Source: Septoria linicola (Eukaryota > Ascomycota > Dothideomycetes > Mycosphaerellales > Mycosphaerellaceae). Taken from it: a DNA stretch of 64,000 nucleotides. The notes beneath the pieces were generated by a model. It worked only from the letters and a program-made list of their open reading frames with translations. It searched no databases and was not told where the DNA came from. Location of the stretch: positions 372,001 through 436,000 of the forward strand of contig CP099427.1 in assembly GCA_024114885.1 (NCBI GenBank). Direction: 5' to 3'. Below, piece by piece: positions 10,741-21,914 of the stretch (positions are counted from its first letter, which is position 1; every line of letters begins with the position of its first letter). The translations under genes and the position numbers were made by a program.

Positions 10741-11035
10741 TGTGTTCTGGTTAATGACTTCTCAATCAAGCCAGGCACGTGGAGCGTCATTGGAGGCGGA
10801 CCAGGCTGCACAGAGGAAGATTTACTGGGAGGCTTGCTATGATCACTGATCAAATGTGAGCAAAGGCGACATGGGAAACCACTGTTGTATTCACATCCTC
10901 TGCACTAGACACTATACACAAGCCAGAACTTTGAAAAGCATCCTCTCCTTTCGCGACGCCTATCTAATGCATCGTAGTGGCCAGTATAGGCGTTGTATTG
11001 ACATCCCGTTGCTGAAAGCGAACAATCGCTCGAAT

Positions 11036-12445
11036 TCAGTAGTCCAAAAGCTCAACAGCATCCGGCTCGCTGCAGACGTAGATGGTCTCGTGTTTGTCGG
11101 TGAAGCCGTTGAATCGAGTGGCAGAGCACTTGGTGTAGGCACCCATTTCTTCAAAGTACAGCCAGTCACCAGTGTCAACAAGGTGCTTCGACTTCCACAT
11201 CTCAGAGATGCAATCAATGCCATCACAAGTAGGGCCCCACACCGAGTACGTGATCGGCTTGCGATAGAGGGTGGTGTCGTCCTCACCAGAAGCATAGCCC
11301 GAGTCGACCAGAGACTCGCCACCAAACGAGTAGTTGTATCCATCTGCGCGAGCATTGTTGCGCAGCACTTGCGGAATGGGGTGCTGGTGGTCGAAAATGA
11401 TGCTCGAAAAGTTGCCGTAAACACCATCGTTCATATACAGCATGTAGCTTGTGTCGCCGCCAAGCTGCTTGTCATCGACGGTACGGCGGGCGATGACATT
11501 GCAGGCCAAAGTGAACGCGGTGCTGGTGTAGTAGCGACCCGGCTCTGCGATGATGCGAACGTGCGGCGGGAACAGGTCGTCGACAGCTTCTGCGAGGACT
11601 GGTGCCATCTCGTCAAACGTCTCTGGCACGAAGCCACCGCCGCAGTCGAGAGTGTGCATGTCGAAGCCGAGCGCAGCGCCCTGGTCGAACACAGAGCGAG
11701 CATCGTTGACAGCTTGACGGAAGGCCAATGGGTCGGATGCACCGGAGCCGACGTGGAAAGCAACGCCAACCACGTTCAGCTCGAGCTGCTTTGCCAAAGC
11801 CAGGAGTTCGGGCACCACATCCATGGCAGCACCGAACTTCTGGCTGAGCCGGCACAAACTGGCCGAATCGTCGGTGGAAATGCGCAGGAACAACTCGGCA
11901 TTGGGATAGATCTGCTTGATCTTGAGCAGCTCGTCGGTGTTGTCAAAAGTCATTTGCTTGACACCGGTTTTTGCGGTGTACTTCAGGTAGCTCTTGGTCT
12001 TGCATGGCTGGGCATAGATGATGCGAGATGGAGCTACTCCAATGGCGAGGACCTGCTCAATCTCGGCTTTGCTGGCACAGTCGAAGCCAGCTCCCATCTT
12101 GGCCAACAGTCGCAAGACCGAAGTGTCGGGGTTGCACTTCACGGCATAGTGTGGTGTGACACGTGGCAGACGCTTCTGCCATCGGACGTGCTGGCGGTAG
12201 ACCTCTCCTAGGTCAGCGACAAAGAAGGCATCTTCGGCGCCCGCCTCGCAGTCATCCGTGTCGATTTTGTCAATGTGCTGCTGCAGCGCAGCACCAATCA
12301 TTCCTCGGGCGTTCTTCGCGCCATCTTGGACGTCTGCTCCGCTATCGTAGTCGGAGACAGAATGAATTTCGATACAGTCTGCCGTCTTTTTCGACGACAG
12401 AGAATCGTAATTAGTGATGTAGTTGTCGATGGCGCTAGGTGCCAT
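11036..12445 (-). CDS. SPE1: Ornithine decarboxylase
   Basis: A protein of 469 residues in one exon, the usual length for fungal ODC. It converts ornithine to putrescine, the first step of polyamine synthesis, in the cytosol with pyridoxal phosphate. The PLP-lysine motif PHYAVKCNPD lies near residue 100. HVGSG, DCGGGF and EPGRYY phosphate- and substrate-binding motifs follow in family order, and the active-site Cys motif WGPTCDGIDC lies near residue 400. The C-terminus (CSEPDAVELLDY) is intact. No ATG is seen in the first ~200 bases upstream of the start on the minus strand, so I see no short upstream reading frame. Family regulation is by antizyme; no antizyme gene is in the window. Confidence 0.97.
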   Translation of the reverse strand: MAPSAIDNYITNYDSLSSKKTADCIEIHSVSDYDSGADVQDGAKNARGMIGAALQQHIDKIDTDDCEAGAEDAFFVADLGEVYRQHVRWQKRLPRVTPHYAVKCNPDTSVLRLLAKMGAGFDCASKAEIEQVLAIGVAPSRIIYAQPCKTKSYLKYTAKTGVKQMTFDNTDELLKIKQIYPNAELFLRISTDDSASLCRLSQKFGAAMDVVPELLALAKQLELNVVGVAFHVGSGASDPLAFRQAVNDARSVFDQGAALGFDMHTLDCGGGFVPETFDEMAPVLAEAVDDLFPPHVRIIAEPGRYYTSTAFTLACNVIARRTVDDKQLGGDTSYMLYMNDGVYGNFSSIIFDHQHPIPQVLRNNARADGYNYSFGGESLVDSGYASGEDDTTLYRKPITYSVWGPTCDGIDCISEMWKSKHLVDTGDWLYFEEMGAYTKCSATRFNGFTDKHETIYVCSEPDAVELLDY

Positions 12446-13897
12446 TCCCTTGTTGGCAAAGGATAGAGTAGGTTTGTCGGAAGTGTGATGGTTTGTGTTT
12501 GGAAGCCTGGGTCTGCACAGGGTCGTTAAGGAGGCTTGAAAGGTGTAAAGTCGAGGCGAATAGGTCCTAGATGGCGCTTGCCAGACTCTTCCCCCGGATG
12601 GGAAAGAGCTTCAATATGGCTCTTATGCGGCAGCTGGGTGTTGTCGTCCGCTGATGGTGGTGGTTGTTGATGCAACAACTCGAAAACGAGACTGGGAATC
12701 TCGGTGGTCCACTCAGGCAGTCGCTGGTGGAGGCGGCTTGTTGTTGGTGATGTGGCGATGTGCTCGTGCGAGGAAATGGTCCGAGACTACTGTCAAAGCC
12801 GTGGTGCGGCGGGGTGCCTTTGTGCGACCAAAGGCGAGTCGAGGGCAGTGTGTTTTAAGCCAGTTTGTCCGGCGAAGCTGTATTCACGAGATATGTCAGA
12901 CAAATGTCGTCGCTGCTGTGACTGTTGGAGGCAGGAAAAGAAAGAAGAGTGAAGAGAAGAGTGAAGTGTGTGCTGCGATTTCAAGACTCGGCGGTGGGCG
13001 CAATGAGAATCTCGATCGAGTCGCCTCGACCAATGACGGAAACACCGCGACATTATTTTTGCAGGAACCGCCACTTACCGCGGAACTGGCGTGAGAGTCG
13101 GAGTTGACTTGATGGGGGCGTAGGAGGACACAGGATCATGTGTCGTGAGCAATATGCTGTCAATGTCTCATCGGGGAGTGAAGTGAGGTGGGCACAGTGA
13201 GAGAGAAGAGCGCATTCAATTTTGTTGACGATCGCTGTCACAAGGAGAGGTGGTGCGCGACTTTTGGGCTGCGGCTGCGGCTCTGCGCCCATCCTTCTTC
13301 CCTGTTCCTGGCACGCCTTTCCTCCAATTCGTGGCACTCTCGGACCGCTGGGGCTGGAGTTGTAGATGTGGCCACACCTCAGCATAAGACCTAACTTAAT
13401 GCAGTCTCGAATCGTCTTTCGCAGTCGCCCTTCCACCGTGGACGGACATCGTCAGTATCGATGACTCCTTGCAGCAGTCGTTGAGGCCGCAAACCATGCT
13501 CGACGCGCTTACACGAAGACCAACTCCCCGAGGTGTGGCACTGGCACGACACAGGGACTTGAAACGGGCTATGCTCGCTCTCGTGAGGCATTTGCGATGA
13601 GCTATACACAGTAATGGGACTCACGCTTAGATCTCGAGAGCTTCTCCTCGCCTACCTTATATGGCTCACACGACCTCTTACCGACTCAGTAGAGCGCAAG
13701 ACGACCGGTCCTGTGACTGCCGCAATTGACTTTGAAAATGCCGAGCTCGTGCATGAGCCATATTCTCCGCCTTCGCCAATAATCACTCATGCTCAGTTCT
13801 GCCTGTCATAACGACCATCGCACCAAGTCTGCGAAAGCGGTTTGCTGCGACTACAGGCAGCTTCCAGATTGGTCCTTCAGTGTTTCCGGTACTGGCC
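12446..13897. other. Intergenic, no supported gene
   Basis: Holds the ODC promoter and leader on its left side. The plus frame over 12654-13094 has poor composition (long Val/Arg runs) and shadows in other frames, so it is not taken as coding. Nothing else is recognised. Confidence 0.5.
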
Positions 13898-14590
13898 TCA
13901 ATGCAAGGCAGCGATAGTTTCACCAGTCAATAACGACCAAGGAGACGCCCTTTTCGTGAGCTCGGCGAAGTACATGCAATGCAGCCCGCCAAATCTTGCC
14001 CACTCTGGCTGATACGGATTTGGTGGGAGCACTGGAAGCGGCTCACTGGTATCCCAAGGCCTGAGAGTGTATGGCTTCTTCCTCCACCTCATTACGCCTG
14101 TATAGACGTGGACATTGTCGAGCGTGGGCTTCGCACCGGGGTACTCGTCCTCAGCAGTCTTGAAATCATGGTCGGGCGACTTGGTTCTGCACTGCTCCTT
14201 GAAAGTTGCGACCATATCGTGGATGTGCTCTTTTGCCCACTGCAGCTCAAGGTCAGGAGCAACCGAGTTGATCCAAATCGAGTTCATTATGCGTGCAAAC
14301 AGCCACTTCAACCAAGATCCCATAAGTGGATCATCGACAGTCTCGGCAAGTGATACATACCCTTTGAATCCATGCAGCCACTGCCAAACATGTACCGGAA
14401 CACCCGTCATCACCTGCCGCTTTGTTGTCGGACCTGCAAGCAGTTCGTCGTCCACAAATCCTGCTGCTGCCGCTGAGCATACCCCGGCAATTGGTCCTCG
14501 ATCCTGTAATTCACGCATGGAATACCGAGGGGCTGCTTCCAACTCGGGCGGGGGGAAGTTGATGGATGTGGTCTTCGTAGCTGTTGCCAT
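13898..14590 (-). CDS. Conserved-looking hypothetical protein, 230 residues
   Basis: A single open exon starting at MATATKTTSINFPPPELE. The protein is soluble, with no signal peptide or membrane segment. It has a Trp-rich centre (VHVWQWLHGFKGY, SWLKWLFARIMNSIWI) and a Pro-rich C-terminal third (LPVLPPNPYQPEWARFGG). Codon use is good along its length and no other frame competes, so I take it as real. I recognise no family or catalytic motif. It might continue beyond an unseen splice site at the 3' end. Confidence 0.6.
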   Translation of the reverse strand: MATATKTTSINFPPPELEAAPRYSMRELQDRGPIAGVCSAAAAGFVDDELLAGPTTKRQVMTGVPVHVWQWLHGFKGYVSLAETVDDPLMGSWLKWLFARIMNSIWINSVAPDLELQWAKEHIHDMVATFKEQCRTKSPDHDFKTAEDEYPGAKPTLDNVHVYTGVMRWRKKPYTLRPWDTSEPLPVLPPNPYQPEWARFGGLHCMYFAELTKRASPWSLLTGETIAALH

Positions 14591-15750
14591 AAGCACCTGA
14601 AAGCGATCGAGTATCCCATGGTGATTAAGTTGGTGATGGATTCGCCGATTTCTTGATGGAGTGTCAGGGCTTGCAGGAGTGATGACTTCTCACCTGTTTA
14701 TGGCGCAAGTCTGCTATAGAAGTAAGACGCTATTGCGACAGACTATGGAATGAAGTGTTGGAAGTGCTGACCGAAAAGCAGGATTGCGACGAAGGTTGAG
14801 CAGAAAAGGTCATCAATGAGCGAACTGAAGGTGGTGATTTAGTGCAAAAATTGCAAATGTGAAAAAGTGAAGGCAAGTGAGATCATTTGATAATTCTCAA
14901 CCGCTTGAAACAAGCTTTCTGTATCGAGGCCATTTCATTGTCGGCGCTGCAGCTGACCTCTTTGACCTTCAAGCACAGATCATGACCCTATGCTGCATGC
15001 ACATATGTGAGCGTTAGGGTTGACTAAACTTACTGCTGGGACGACGATGATATGCCTGCTCATGATCTGAAGCAATGCTACTTCTAGGCCTCAGTTCTAG
15101 TGCATACAACGGTATTGCTTGCAGATATTCGAGTCTCTTGGCTGTGGGCTCGAAGACAGTTCACATTATCCAATATTCGAAAAATGGCCTTTGGTAGAAA
15201 GTCTTGAGCTTTCCAAGTCACTTGTCAGGCACTTGCTGAATGTAGCTCCGAAAGTCATTACCGACCTTGCACAAAACCATATTCCGATTGATGGGTCGAC
15301 GAAGCAGATTGTCTAGCCATATGCACCACTCACTGAGGATTCCTTATTGGTCGTAGACAAAACCTGTTCACCACGGCACGATGACTGATTCCTCGGCCAC
15401 GCCTATATGTTGGGTAACTAGTGTTACTGCTATCAGAAGCCCGAGAGAAGAGGTAGAACAGATTGTTCGCCAATGGGTGTCATTCTGAGAAAAATCAATG
15501 TTCACAGACCACATGTCATCAAAGAGATGTCCACTAAACTCAAGCTTTGCACACAATCTATTCATTGTCAATGCTGTACATTCAGTACAATTCTGCTATA
15601 CGAGCTTCGAGTATCTGTCGTCAATATGCAGTACACCTTTGTGGCTGTCTGCCGTTTATCGTCATTAAAAAGCGTAAATTTCCCCCATTATATGCCCTTT
15701 TATGATTGTCCAATAATATAACTTTTCAGCAGAAAGCATATCTCAGCTAT
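14591..15750. other. Intergenic, lower-GC, no supported gene
   Basis: Promoter of the 230-residue gene on the left and 3' UTR of the GH17 gene on the right. A 65-codon plus frame at 15119-15316 has no family resemblance. Composition drifts AT-rich towards 15.7 kb. Confidence 0.5.
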
Positions 15751-17079
15751 TTACAAAGCCACCATGATGGCACCGACAATCAGAAGACCGAGAGCTGGTG
15801 CGTTAGCAACAGCTGCACCAGTGTACTGAGCTGGGTTGCTGGAGGTGGCGGTGGCGGTTGGACCGCTGGCGACTGGAGCGCCGCTGCTGCCGGATGCGCG
15901 TTGAGCAGTACCGTTGTTGCCGGCTGGCTGGCTGGCAACTGGACCGGCGTTCTGGTTGTTGTCATTTGGAGTGTCAGTGTCTGGTGTCGTGGTGGAGTTT
16001 CCGCCGTAGCCACCAGCTGGGCTAGATGGACGTGGAGATGGAGTGCCGGTAGGGACAGGAATGACAGAGCCGGAAACAGTCACGGCAGTGGCAGAGGAAG
16101 ATCCAGAGGATGTGGACGTAGCACGGTCGTTGCTATCGTCGCCGTTGTTTGCTGGGCAGGACAGATCGTAGAGAGGAGCGCCGCGGTCAGCACCGATGAT
16201 CTTGAAAGAGACCTCCTGGTCAGCACCGTCGTTCAACTGGTACCACCAAGTGTTGACGTTGCCGAGCAGACGGCAAGCGACATCCTTCCAGTAAGTCTCG
16301 GCGTTCTCGGTGCCAGAAGTGGCCAGACCAGATTGAGGACCAGTTACTGGCCAGCCAGTCTCGGCGACCCAGACAGGCTTACCCTGAGCAGCGCCAACGG
16401 TGGCGTTGTAGGCGTCGAAGAAGAGACCCTCGGCGTTCTCGATCGAGTTCTCGTTGACAGTCTGGAAGTATGGGTAGGCATCAACACCAACCCAGTCCAG
16501 AGCCTCAACAACGGCGTTGTTGGAGCCGTTGACGTAGGCAGTCCAGGTGTCGACGTGTCCGATTTGCTTGTCTGCCCAGACGGTGCCCTGAAGCACCTCG
16601 CGAGCCTGCTGGATGTAGCTCACAAGCTGCTGTGGCTCAGCACCTGGTCCGCTCTCGTTCTCGATGCCAGTTGGGGAGATACGGTACAGGTCCTCAGATC
16701 CAATGGAGATACCAATGATCGAGTCTGCGAGCTGGTCGCCGTATTGCTGAATAGCGGTCCTGAGGGCAGCCAGTTCCTGGTTGAACGCGTCTTGACCGGC
16801 GCTGCACCAGAGGCCGAGCAACAGAGATGTGTTTGTGGACACTGCGGCTGGCAGAGCAGAGATGACCTCGTTGTCAGAGTAGCCCTGAATCATGGTGAAG
16901 AGACGAGCCGATGTGAAGCCTCCGACACCTGGGAGGTTCTGGGCGGCTCTGAAATCGGCCTCCCAGTCTGCGAGCTGACGAGCTCTGTTGTCGGCGTACA
17001 ACGCGCCATAGTTGAATCCGCGTACCTGAGCAGCAGCGCTGCCCGCGAGGGCCAAAAGCGAAAGAGTGGATGATAGCAT
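15751..17079 (-). CDS. GH17 glucan endo-1,3-beta-glucosidase (EglC type), GPI-anchored
   Basis: A protein of 442 residues. The start is placed at the ATG that opens a clean signal peptide (MLSSTLSLLALAGSAAAQ); the frame extends upstream, but that would bury the signal. The GH17 catalytic domain (about 20-310) begins GFNYGALY. The proton-donor region is IIGISIGSEDLYR and the nucleophile region KPVWVAETGWPVTG, each with its catalytic Glu. A Ser/Thr/Pro/Asn-rich linker (about 320-420) and a C-terminal hydrophobic stretch (ALGLLIVGAIMVAL) indicate GPI anchoring at the wall. The enzyme cleaves or remodels beta-1,3-glucan in the cell wall. Intronless. Confidence 0.92.
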   Translation of the reverse strand: MLSSTLSLLALAGSAAAQVRGFNYGALYADNRARQLADWEADFRAAQNLPGVGGFTSARLFTMIQGYSDNEVISALPAAVSTNTSLLLGLWCSAGQDAFNQELAALRTAIQQYGDQLADSIIGISIGSEDLYRISPTGIENESGPGAEPQQLVSYIQQAREVLQGTVWADKQIGHVDTWTAYVNGSNNAVVEALDWVGVDAYPYFQTVNENSIENAEGLFFDAYNATVGAAQGKPVWVAETGWPVTGPQSGLATSGTENAETYWKDVACRLLGNVNTWWYQLNDGADQEVSFKIIGADRGAPLYDLSCPANNGDDSNDRATSTSSGSSSATAVTVSGSVIPVPTGTPSPRPSSPAGGYGGNSTTTPDTDTPNDNNQNAGPVASQPAGNNGTAQRASGSSGAPVASGPTATATSSNPAQYTGAAVANAPALGLLIVGAIMVAL

Positions 17080-18291
17080 GGTAGAAAATGAGAGAATTAC
17101 GAGATGATTAGATGCGGAAGCCGCGAAAGAGAGAGGTGCAGACAGACGGGTAATATACTCCTTGTATTTGCTCAACAAAGGATGACGAAGACCAAGTATT
17201 GGCAGGGGCGATCGCTTGTCAAGCTACCAGATGAGTGCCAGTTCCCGCGGAGCCGCTGCGACCGAACCTATGAATAGTGGTTAAGGTTTCCAATGTTGAG
17301 ACCTGTAGGCGTCTAGGGCTGCCTGAAGCAGTACGGCTCCACATGAAAGATGGCAGCGGAGTGGTCAGTCTGGAGAGCGAGAACTGCTGCCAAACTCGAT
17401 CGAGTCGAGAAAGTTGCATTCAGGTACCAGGGATAGCCGGGCGGCTCTAACTAGACGCAGCTCGGCTGCGCTGCTGCAGGAGTTCTCCCACACGAGCATA
17501 TCTCACAATTGTCATGGCTCGCTTCGGCGTATCTGAGGCCGCAACTCATGCAAAGAAATTGATGGATATACATCTTTCTGTGCTTCGAACAACACACACT
17601 GCTTTCATTTGCCTGGCTCCAATGTCGTGGTCGATGTCTCGCACAAAGAGATGAATGACGTGCCGTTGAGGATGGCTGCCGCGTGTTCGGTGCCGTGCCT
17701 TGGCGGCGCCACAACAGCACTTCCGCCAAACTCTCTAGGCTTGTGCTCGGATGCTTTGCAAATGCAAGTCATTCAACTCAACAAAGTCTCAAAACCACGA
17801 ATCGATCCACAGGCCGATGGAGTGGTAGTGATAGAATCGCACTTTGTACATCGTAGTCCAGCTTTTCTCAAGATCTTGCGTGAGCTCGGTAACAACAGTG
17901 CCAAGGACAGCCGGTTGAGAAGAGTATCTTGACGTTGAACGGTAACAGCGGTGTATGCTTGAAGCGAGATAATGGGATGTTGGATGAATCCGTGGTGGCG
18001 GCAGCCTTTGTCATGTCTGCTGTCAAAATTGCGAAACGTGAAGTGATGTTCTTCGATCATTAATCGATGCGCGAATAAATGTAGCCTGAGGCGTCCATCT
18101 TGGCGCTTTTGCGAGGCGAAACTTCGTGTTGAACGCTTCCAGCTTTGCGGAGTGCATTGATCAACGTCTCCAGTATGTCACGACGAGTGCATCTGTACTT
18201 CGGGCAATCATGAAGCTTCTCCAGTAACTGGAGAGGCGGCACGACTAACCCCCAGCAGGACAATCTTCCGGAAATATGCTCAGCACCCACA
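17080..18291. other. Intergenic, divergent promoter region
   Basis: Upstream of both the GH17 gene (minus) and the DPH4 gene (plus). Frames of up to 107 codons overlap on both strands without recognisable content. Confidence 0.5.
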
Positions 18292-18780
18292 ATGGCGACT
18301 TTGTTGAACCACTACCAGTTGCTCGGTCTGTCTGAGAAGCGAAATGGACAAGCCATATCATCCGATGAGCTCAGACAGGCATATAAGCGAGCACTTCTCG
18401 CTCACCATCCCGACAAAAAGGGCACCTCCATGCCAGTAACTAGCACGGCAGTAGCAACGGTTGACGAAATCGCGGAGGCTTACCGAGTGCTTGGTGACGC
18501 GATTTCCAGAGCTCAGTACGATCAAGTGCTCCGCAAAACAGACGGTTCTTGCTCAGATGGAAGCCACACTCGCCATACTGGTATGGAGACTGTTGACCTC
18601 GAAGAGCTCAGTGAGGATGAAGACTCCGCGGTGTGGAGGCGCCCCTGTCGGTGTGGGAGCGAGCCAGCATTTGTTGTCACGGAGGCCGAATTGGAGAAGA
18701 ATGTCGAGTATGGCGAACTGATCACTGGTTGCAAAGGCTGCAGTCTGTGGCTCAAAGTCATGTTTACGGTGGATGACTGA
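18292..18780 (+). CDS. DPH4: Diphthamide biosynthesis protein 4 (J-domain, CSL zinc finger)
   Basis: A protein of 162 residues in one exon, normal for this family. An N-terminal J-domain (about 5-85) carries the HPD tripeptide in LLAHHPDKKG and ends AQYDQVL. A C-terminal CSL-type zinc/iron-binding domain (about 95-160) has CRCG and later GCKGCSLWLKV, giving the four cysteines. In the known pathway Dph4/Jjj3 helps supply electrons or chaperone function for the first step of diphthamide formation on translation elongation factor 2, in the cytosol. The start ATG follows a favourable CACAATGG context. Confidence 0.93.
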   Translation: MATLLNHYQLLGLSEKRNGQAISSDELRQAYKRALLAHHPDKKGTSMPVTSTAVATVDEIAEAYRVLGDAISRAQYDQVLRKTDGSCSDGSHTRHTGMETVDLEELSEDEDSAVWRRPCRCGSEPAFVVTEAELEKNVEYGELITGCKGCSLWLKVMFTVDD

Positions 18781-20767
18781 TGAAAGATGTTATTGGTCTG
18801 GCATTCGACGAGCTCGATCAAAGGGGCGGGGGGCGGGAGGCGTGTACTGCCGACAGCGTCGCGCGGTCAACGAGTCTGGACCTGACAGTGCTCTGCCGCC
18901 AAGTCAAAGGTTCGCGACTGACGCTATCCATTGGCGCAGTCTCCTCAGCAGCGGTGATGAGCTCGTAGTGATCCCATCGCAAGTTGAAGATCGATGCAAT
19001 CGACCTCTGGAGTTCTAAGCCAGGCGCACAAGACCCTCTTGGAGTGATTGACTCGTCCTACGAGAATGAGCCTTGTGGGTGGCTCTGGCTATCAGCTCTG
19101 AGCTGATACTAGCCTCGAGTAAGGTGGTAGAGATCGTCGAGGAGCATCGTGGCTTCAGCTGAGGCCAGCACAATTTCCTCCAACTATCTCGGTCGATTGT
19201 GTTTGTGTCTTGATCATCCGATACGCAGCCCGATCCCTGCAGCGTCTGCATGATCATTGCTACTCCCAGCTGCATCAAGCGTCTGTTCTAGCGATCATTC
19301 AGAATAGTACATGTGTTCATTCAGCAGTAGTGTAGAACTAAGGACGACCAAAATGCCATCGTGGCCGTCTACTGTCACAAAAATATGCACCACGTTTGCC
19401 GACCATTTCCGACAGTTCGCGGATCTGCTTCCTCACGACCCGACCTGATGGTACCAAGCGAGAGCAGCACAGCAGCAGCCAGCAAGCTGCAGATGTTCCT
19501 GACGTGGGGCGTAGCTCTCGTGGTTGCGAACGAGTCATGTCGATCTGCTCAGGCACATGAACACGAGAAGCTTGATTGGCACCGGCTCACTACCCGCTGG
19601 CAGCGGAGGAGTCACCGAGACGCGCTTTTCGGATCCTTCCAACGTCTCGCCTAAGCCTGAATCGTCAGTGACAGCTGTTTGTGTTGATCTTCATCATTTG
19701 AGTTTTCTCTTCGGTGTGTCCGAAATCTGCGATCGTGCATCGCCTTGTTGCTCCAGCTGTTCACCATTCCTGTCTGTTCGAACATGATCATTGTGTAGGC
19801 TGTCTGACCGAGTATGGTGCAGATTAGATTTAGCGCACGTTTCTGTATTTTCCACTTTGAGCCTAGCTTTCGTGCCTGACGACGCATGTCAGCGAAATTG
19901 AGCATAAACGCCGAGTGACCGGATTCTGTGGTCTGGAGTGCTAATTTGACGTCAATTGCGTCGAGGAAACTCGAAAGTGCGCTTTGCCTTCCTACTACTC
20001 TACAATTACGACTGGTCGATCGACCCATGAGGGAAGCGTCTAGGTGACTTTGGGATGCTTAAGTCCGTTCTCATAATTAGCCATCGGCCGGCCACGGGCA
20101 GCACGCCACAGGCGCGAGAGGGGAGTGATGCCTTTGACAATTCCAACCGGTGTTACGTTTATTCCTCGGTCAACTCGAGCCTTTGCTTCTCGAGCGAGGC
20201 GAGCGAGTAGGCTAGATCATAGGTGCGGATATCGTATGAGATCGTTTCGCGATGGCCAGCGGGAGATCGGAGCTGGGCGGGTTCCGAATATGGTGATTTG
20301 CCTGCGTCAACTTCAATGTCTGCATAACCTTGCTGTCATATCGATTGGCCTTCGTTGATGGGCGCCAATAGACCCCAATTCCAGCCAGATGCTCGAACGT
20401 GTTGTGGTGTGTATTACGACTTGTCATTACATGGTCGGTGAATAGTAGCTACTCGAGCAGGGAGGCCCATGGGGCGAGCATGATGGCCAAACTTTGATTT
20501 TACATTTTGTGTGAACGTCGCTAATCTCAGACATTAGCTTTTGTACGAGTACACAGGCGCAATGCCAGCACTGCTGCCATGTACCCAAAAGCCACAGTAT
20601 ACCGCCGATGATTCGCTAATGCTAGTTCTGAAAATTGTGGTTTGCCTGCTGCTGTGTAGAGGCGCAAGCAAGGTGATCTGGTTTTCGTGCACTGTTGGTC
20701 CTCTGCGCGGCTGGCTCGAAAGGATAGGGTATGGCGGCGGTGACACCAGACCAGTGAGCACATCGTT
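18781..20767. other. Intergenic, no convincing gene
   Basis: The best candidate is a minus-strand ATG frame of 125 codons at 19651-20028 with a basic, Met-rich product and no known domain; confidence in it is about 0.2. The rest shows short overlapping frames only. Confidence 0.45.
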
Positions 20768-21914
20768 TTATTGTGCTGTTACTTGTAGACCCATCAAAAA
20801 CAGCCTCCGGTCTGCCTGTGGGTGTCCCCTCGATGATGTGAAGGCCGCAGCTGGAAAGTAAAGAGCGCCGCCAGTTATTTCTGCGGCATTTGCGTCGATC
20901 CACAGGAGCATGCGCTCAAGCATGCCTCCGAGGCCTAAAGCTTGTAAGCCTCCTCGGAGGCTGACCATTCGTTGTAAGCCAGTCATGTGGGTGTGAAATG
21001 TCTCCCGTTGCCCAAATAGTAGTTCGAAGGTGGCCATCTTGCCGACTGCAAATATCATGCGATCGCTAGTTGCACGGCCCTGTGGACCGTGATCCATCAT
21101 CGCTCTGTTGACTTCTTGTATTGCCATTCCGCGAAGTTGCAGCATGTCAATGTTGTGGGAGCCTTCACCACGCAGCTTAGCATAGTGCGCAGATGCTAAG
21201 AGCATCAGAGCGTGTAACGTTGCAGGATCGGTAAGCACCAAGCCCATAAAGTGAGTCCTGATGGCCTGTCTTGTTGTTGCGTCTGTGCCGGGTAAGTCCA
21301 CGGCCATATAGTTGCAGTAGTGGTCCTAAGAACAAATCAGAAATACGTTTCGCGACACAGTGCTTGACAAGACTGACCATCACGGGACGCAGTGAGCTAT
21401 GCCATGCTTCTGGGTATATCTGTAACGGATTGATGCGAGTCGGACCTGTTGTGCCAGTCGGTGACGACGGCGAAGATGAGGCTTCGGGGCTGCTTGTCTC
21501 GGGTTCGGAAAGTGATTGCGCAGGTGAATTCCCAGAACTGGTACGACTGATGTGGACGCTCGAGGTGGGCGACGGTTGTCGCGAGTCTTGTTGAGTCTGC
21601 CGGGCCTGTTCTGCTACCCTTTGGCGGTGCTTCTCGTGCTGCTTCGTCGTGACGTGGCTACGAACGTTTCTCCGCGTCTGGGCATTCTTTGCTTCTTGAG
21701 GATGTGAGAAGTTGAGGAATCGGAAGTCGATGCCATCAGGCACACTGGCGGCTTTGCTGCCTGTGTCGTTGTTAGGTTCTGCGGCCATGTGTCTGAAGGA
21801 GGATGTGGTTGAGAACAAGAAGAACATACTGTCGGACCGGCTAGATGCCGGAGAGGCTGGCCCACTTGCCGCAGACTGACCTCTGGAGAGCTCGGCAGTA
21901 CGATGGCTGACCAT
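20768..21914 (-). CDS. Fungal-specific transcription factor-like protein (PF11951 type), two exons
   Basis: The model is exons 21914-21378 and 21325-20768 with a 52-bp intron (GTCAGT to TTCTTAG), in phase 0, giving 364 residues. Exon 1 carries the signature start of zinc-finger-less regulators of this family, FRFLNFSHPQEAKN, then RRNVRSHVTTKQHEKHR, then a Ser/Pro-rich linker. Exon 2 begins DHYCNYMAVDLPG and has the helical middle-homology segment (ALMLLASAHYAKLRG; GKMATFELLFGQ; HMTGLQRMVSLRGGL). No Zn2Cys6 cluster is present, as is usual for this group. The product is short for the family. A further exon within 20530-20765, joined by splicing at the GTAACA near 20782, is possible but not proven. 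Confidence 0.75.

Noticed and set aside
12654..13094. 146-codon plus-strand open frame upstream of ODC
   Set aside because: Low-complexity Val/Arg-rich product, overlapping open frames on both strands, no domain; most likely leader and promoter DNA of ODC.
17080..17178. N-terminal extension of the GH17 protein
   Set aside because: It would place 33 residues before a perfect signal peptide; the inner ATG is preferred.
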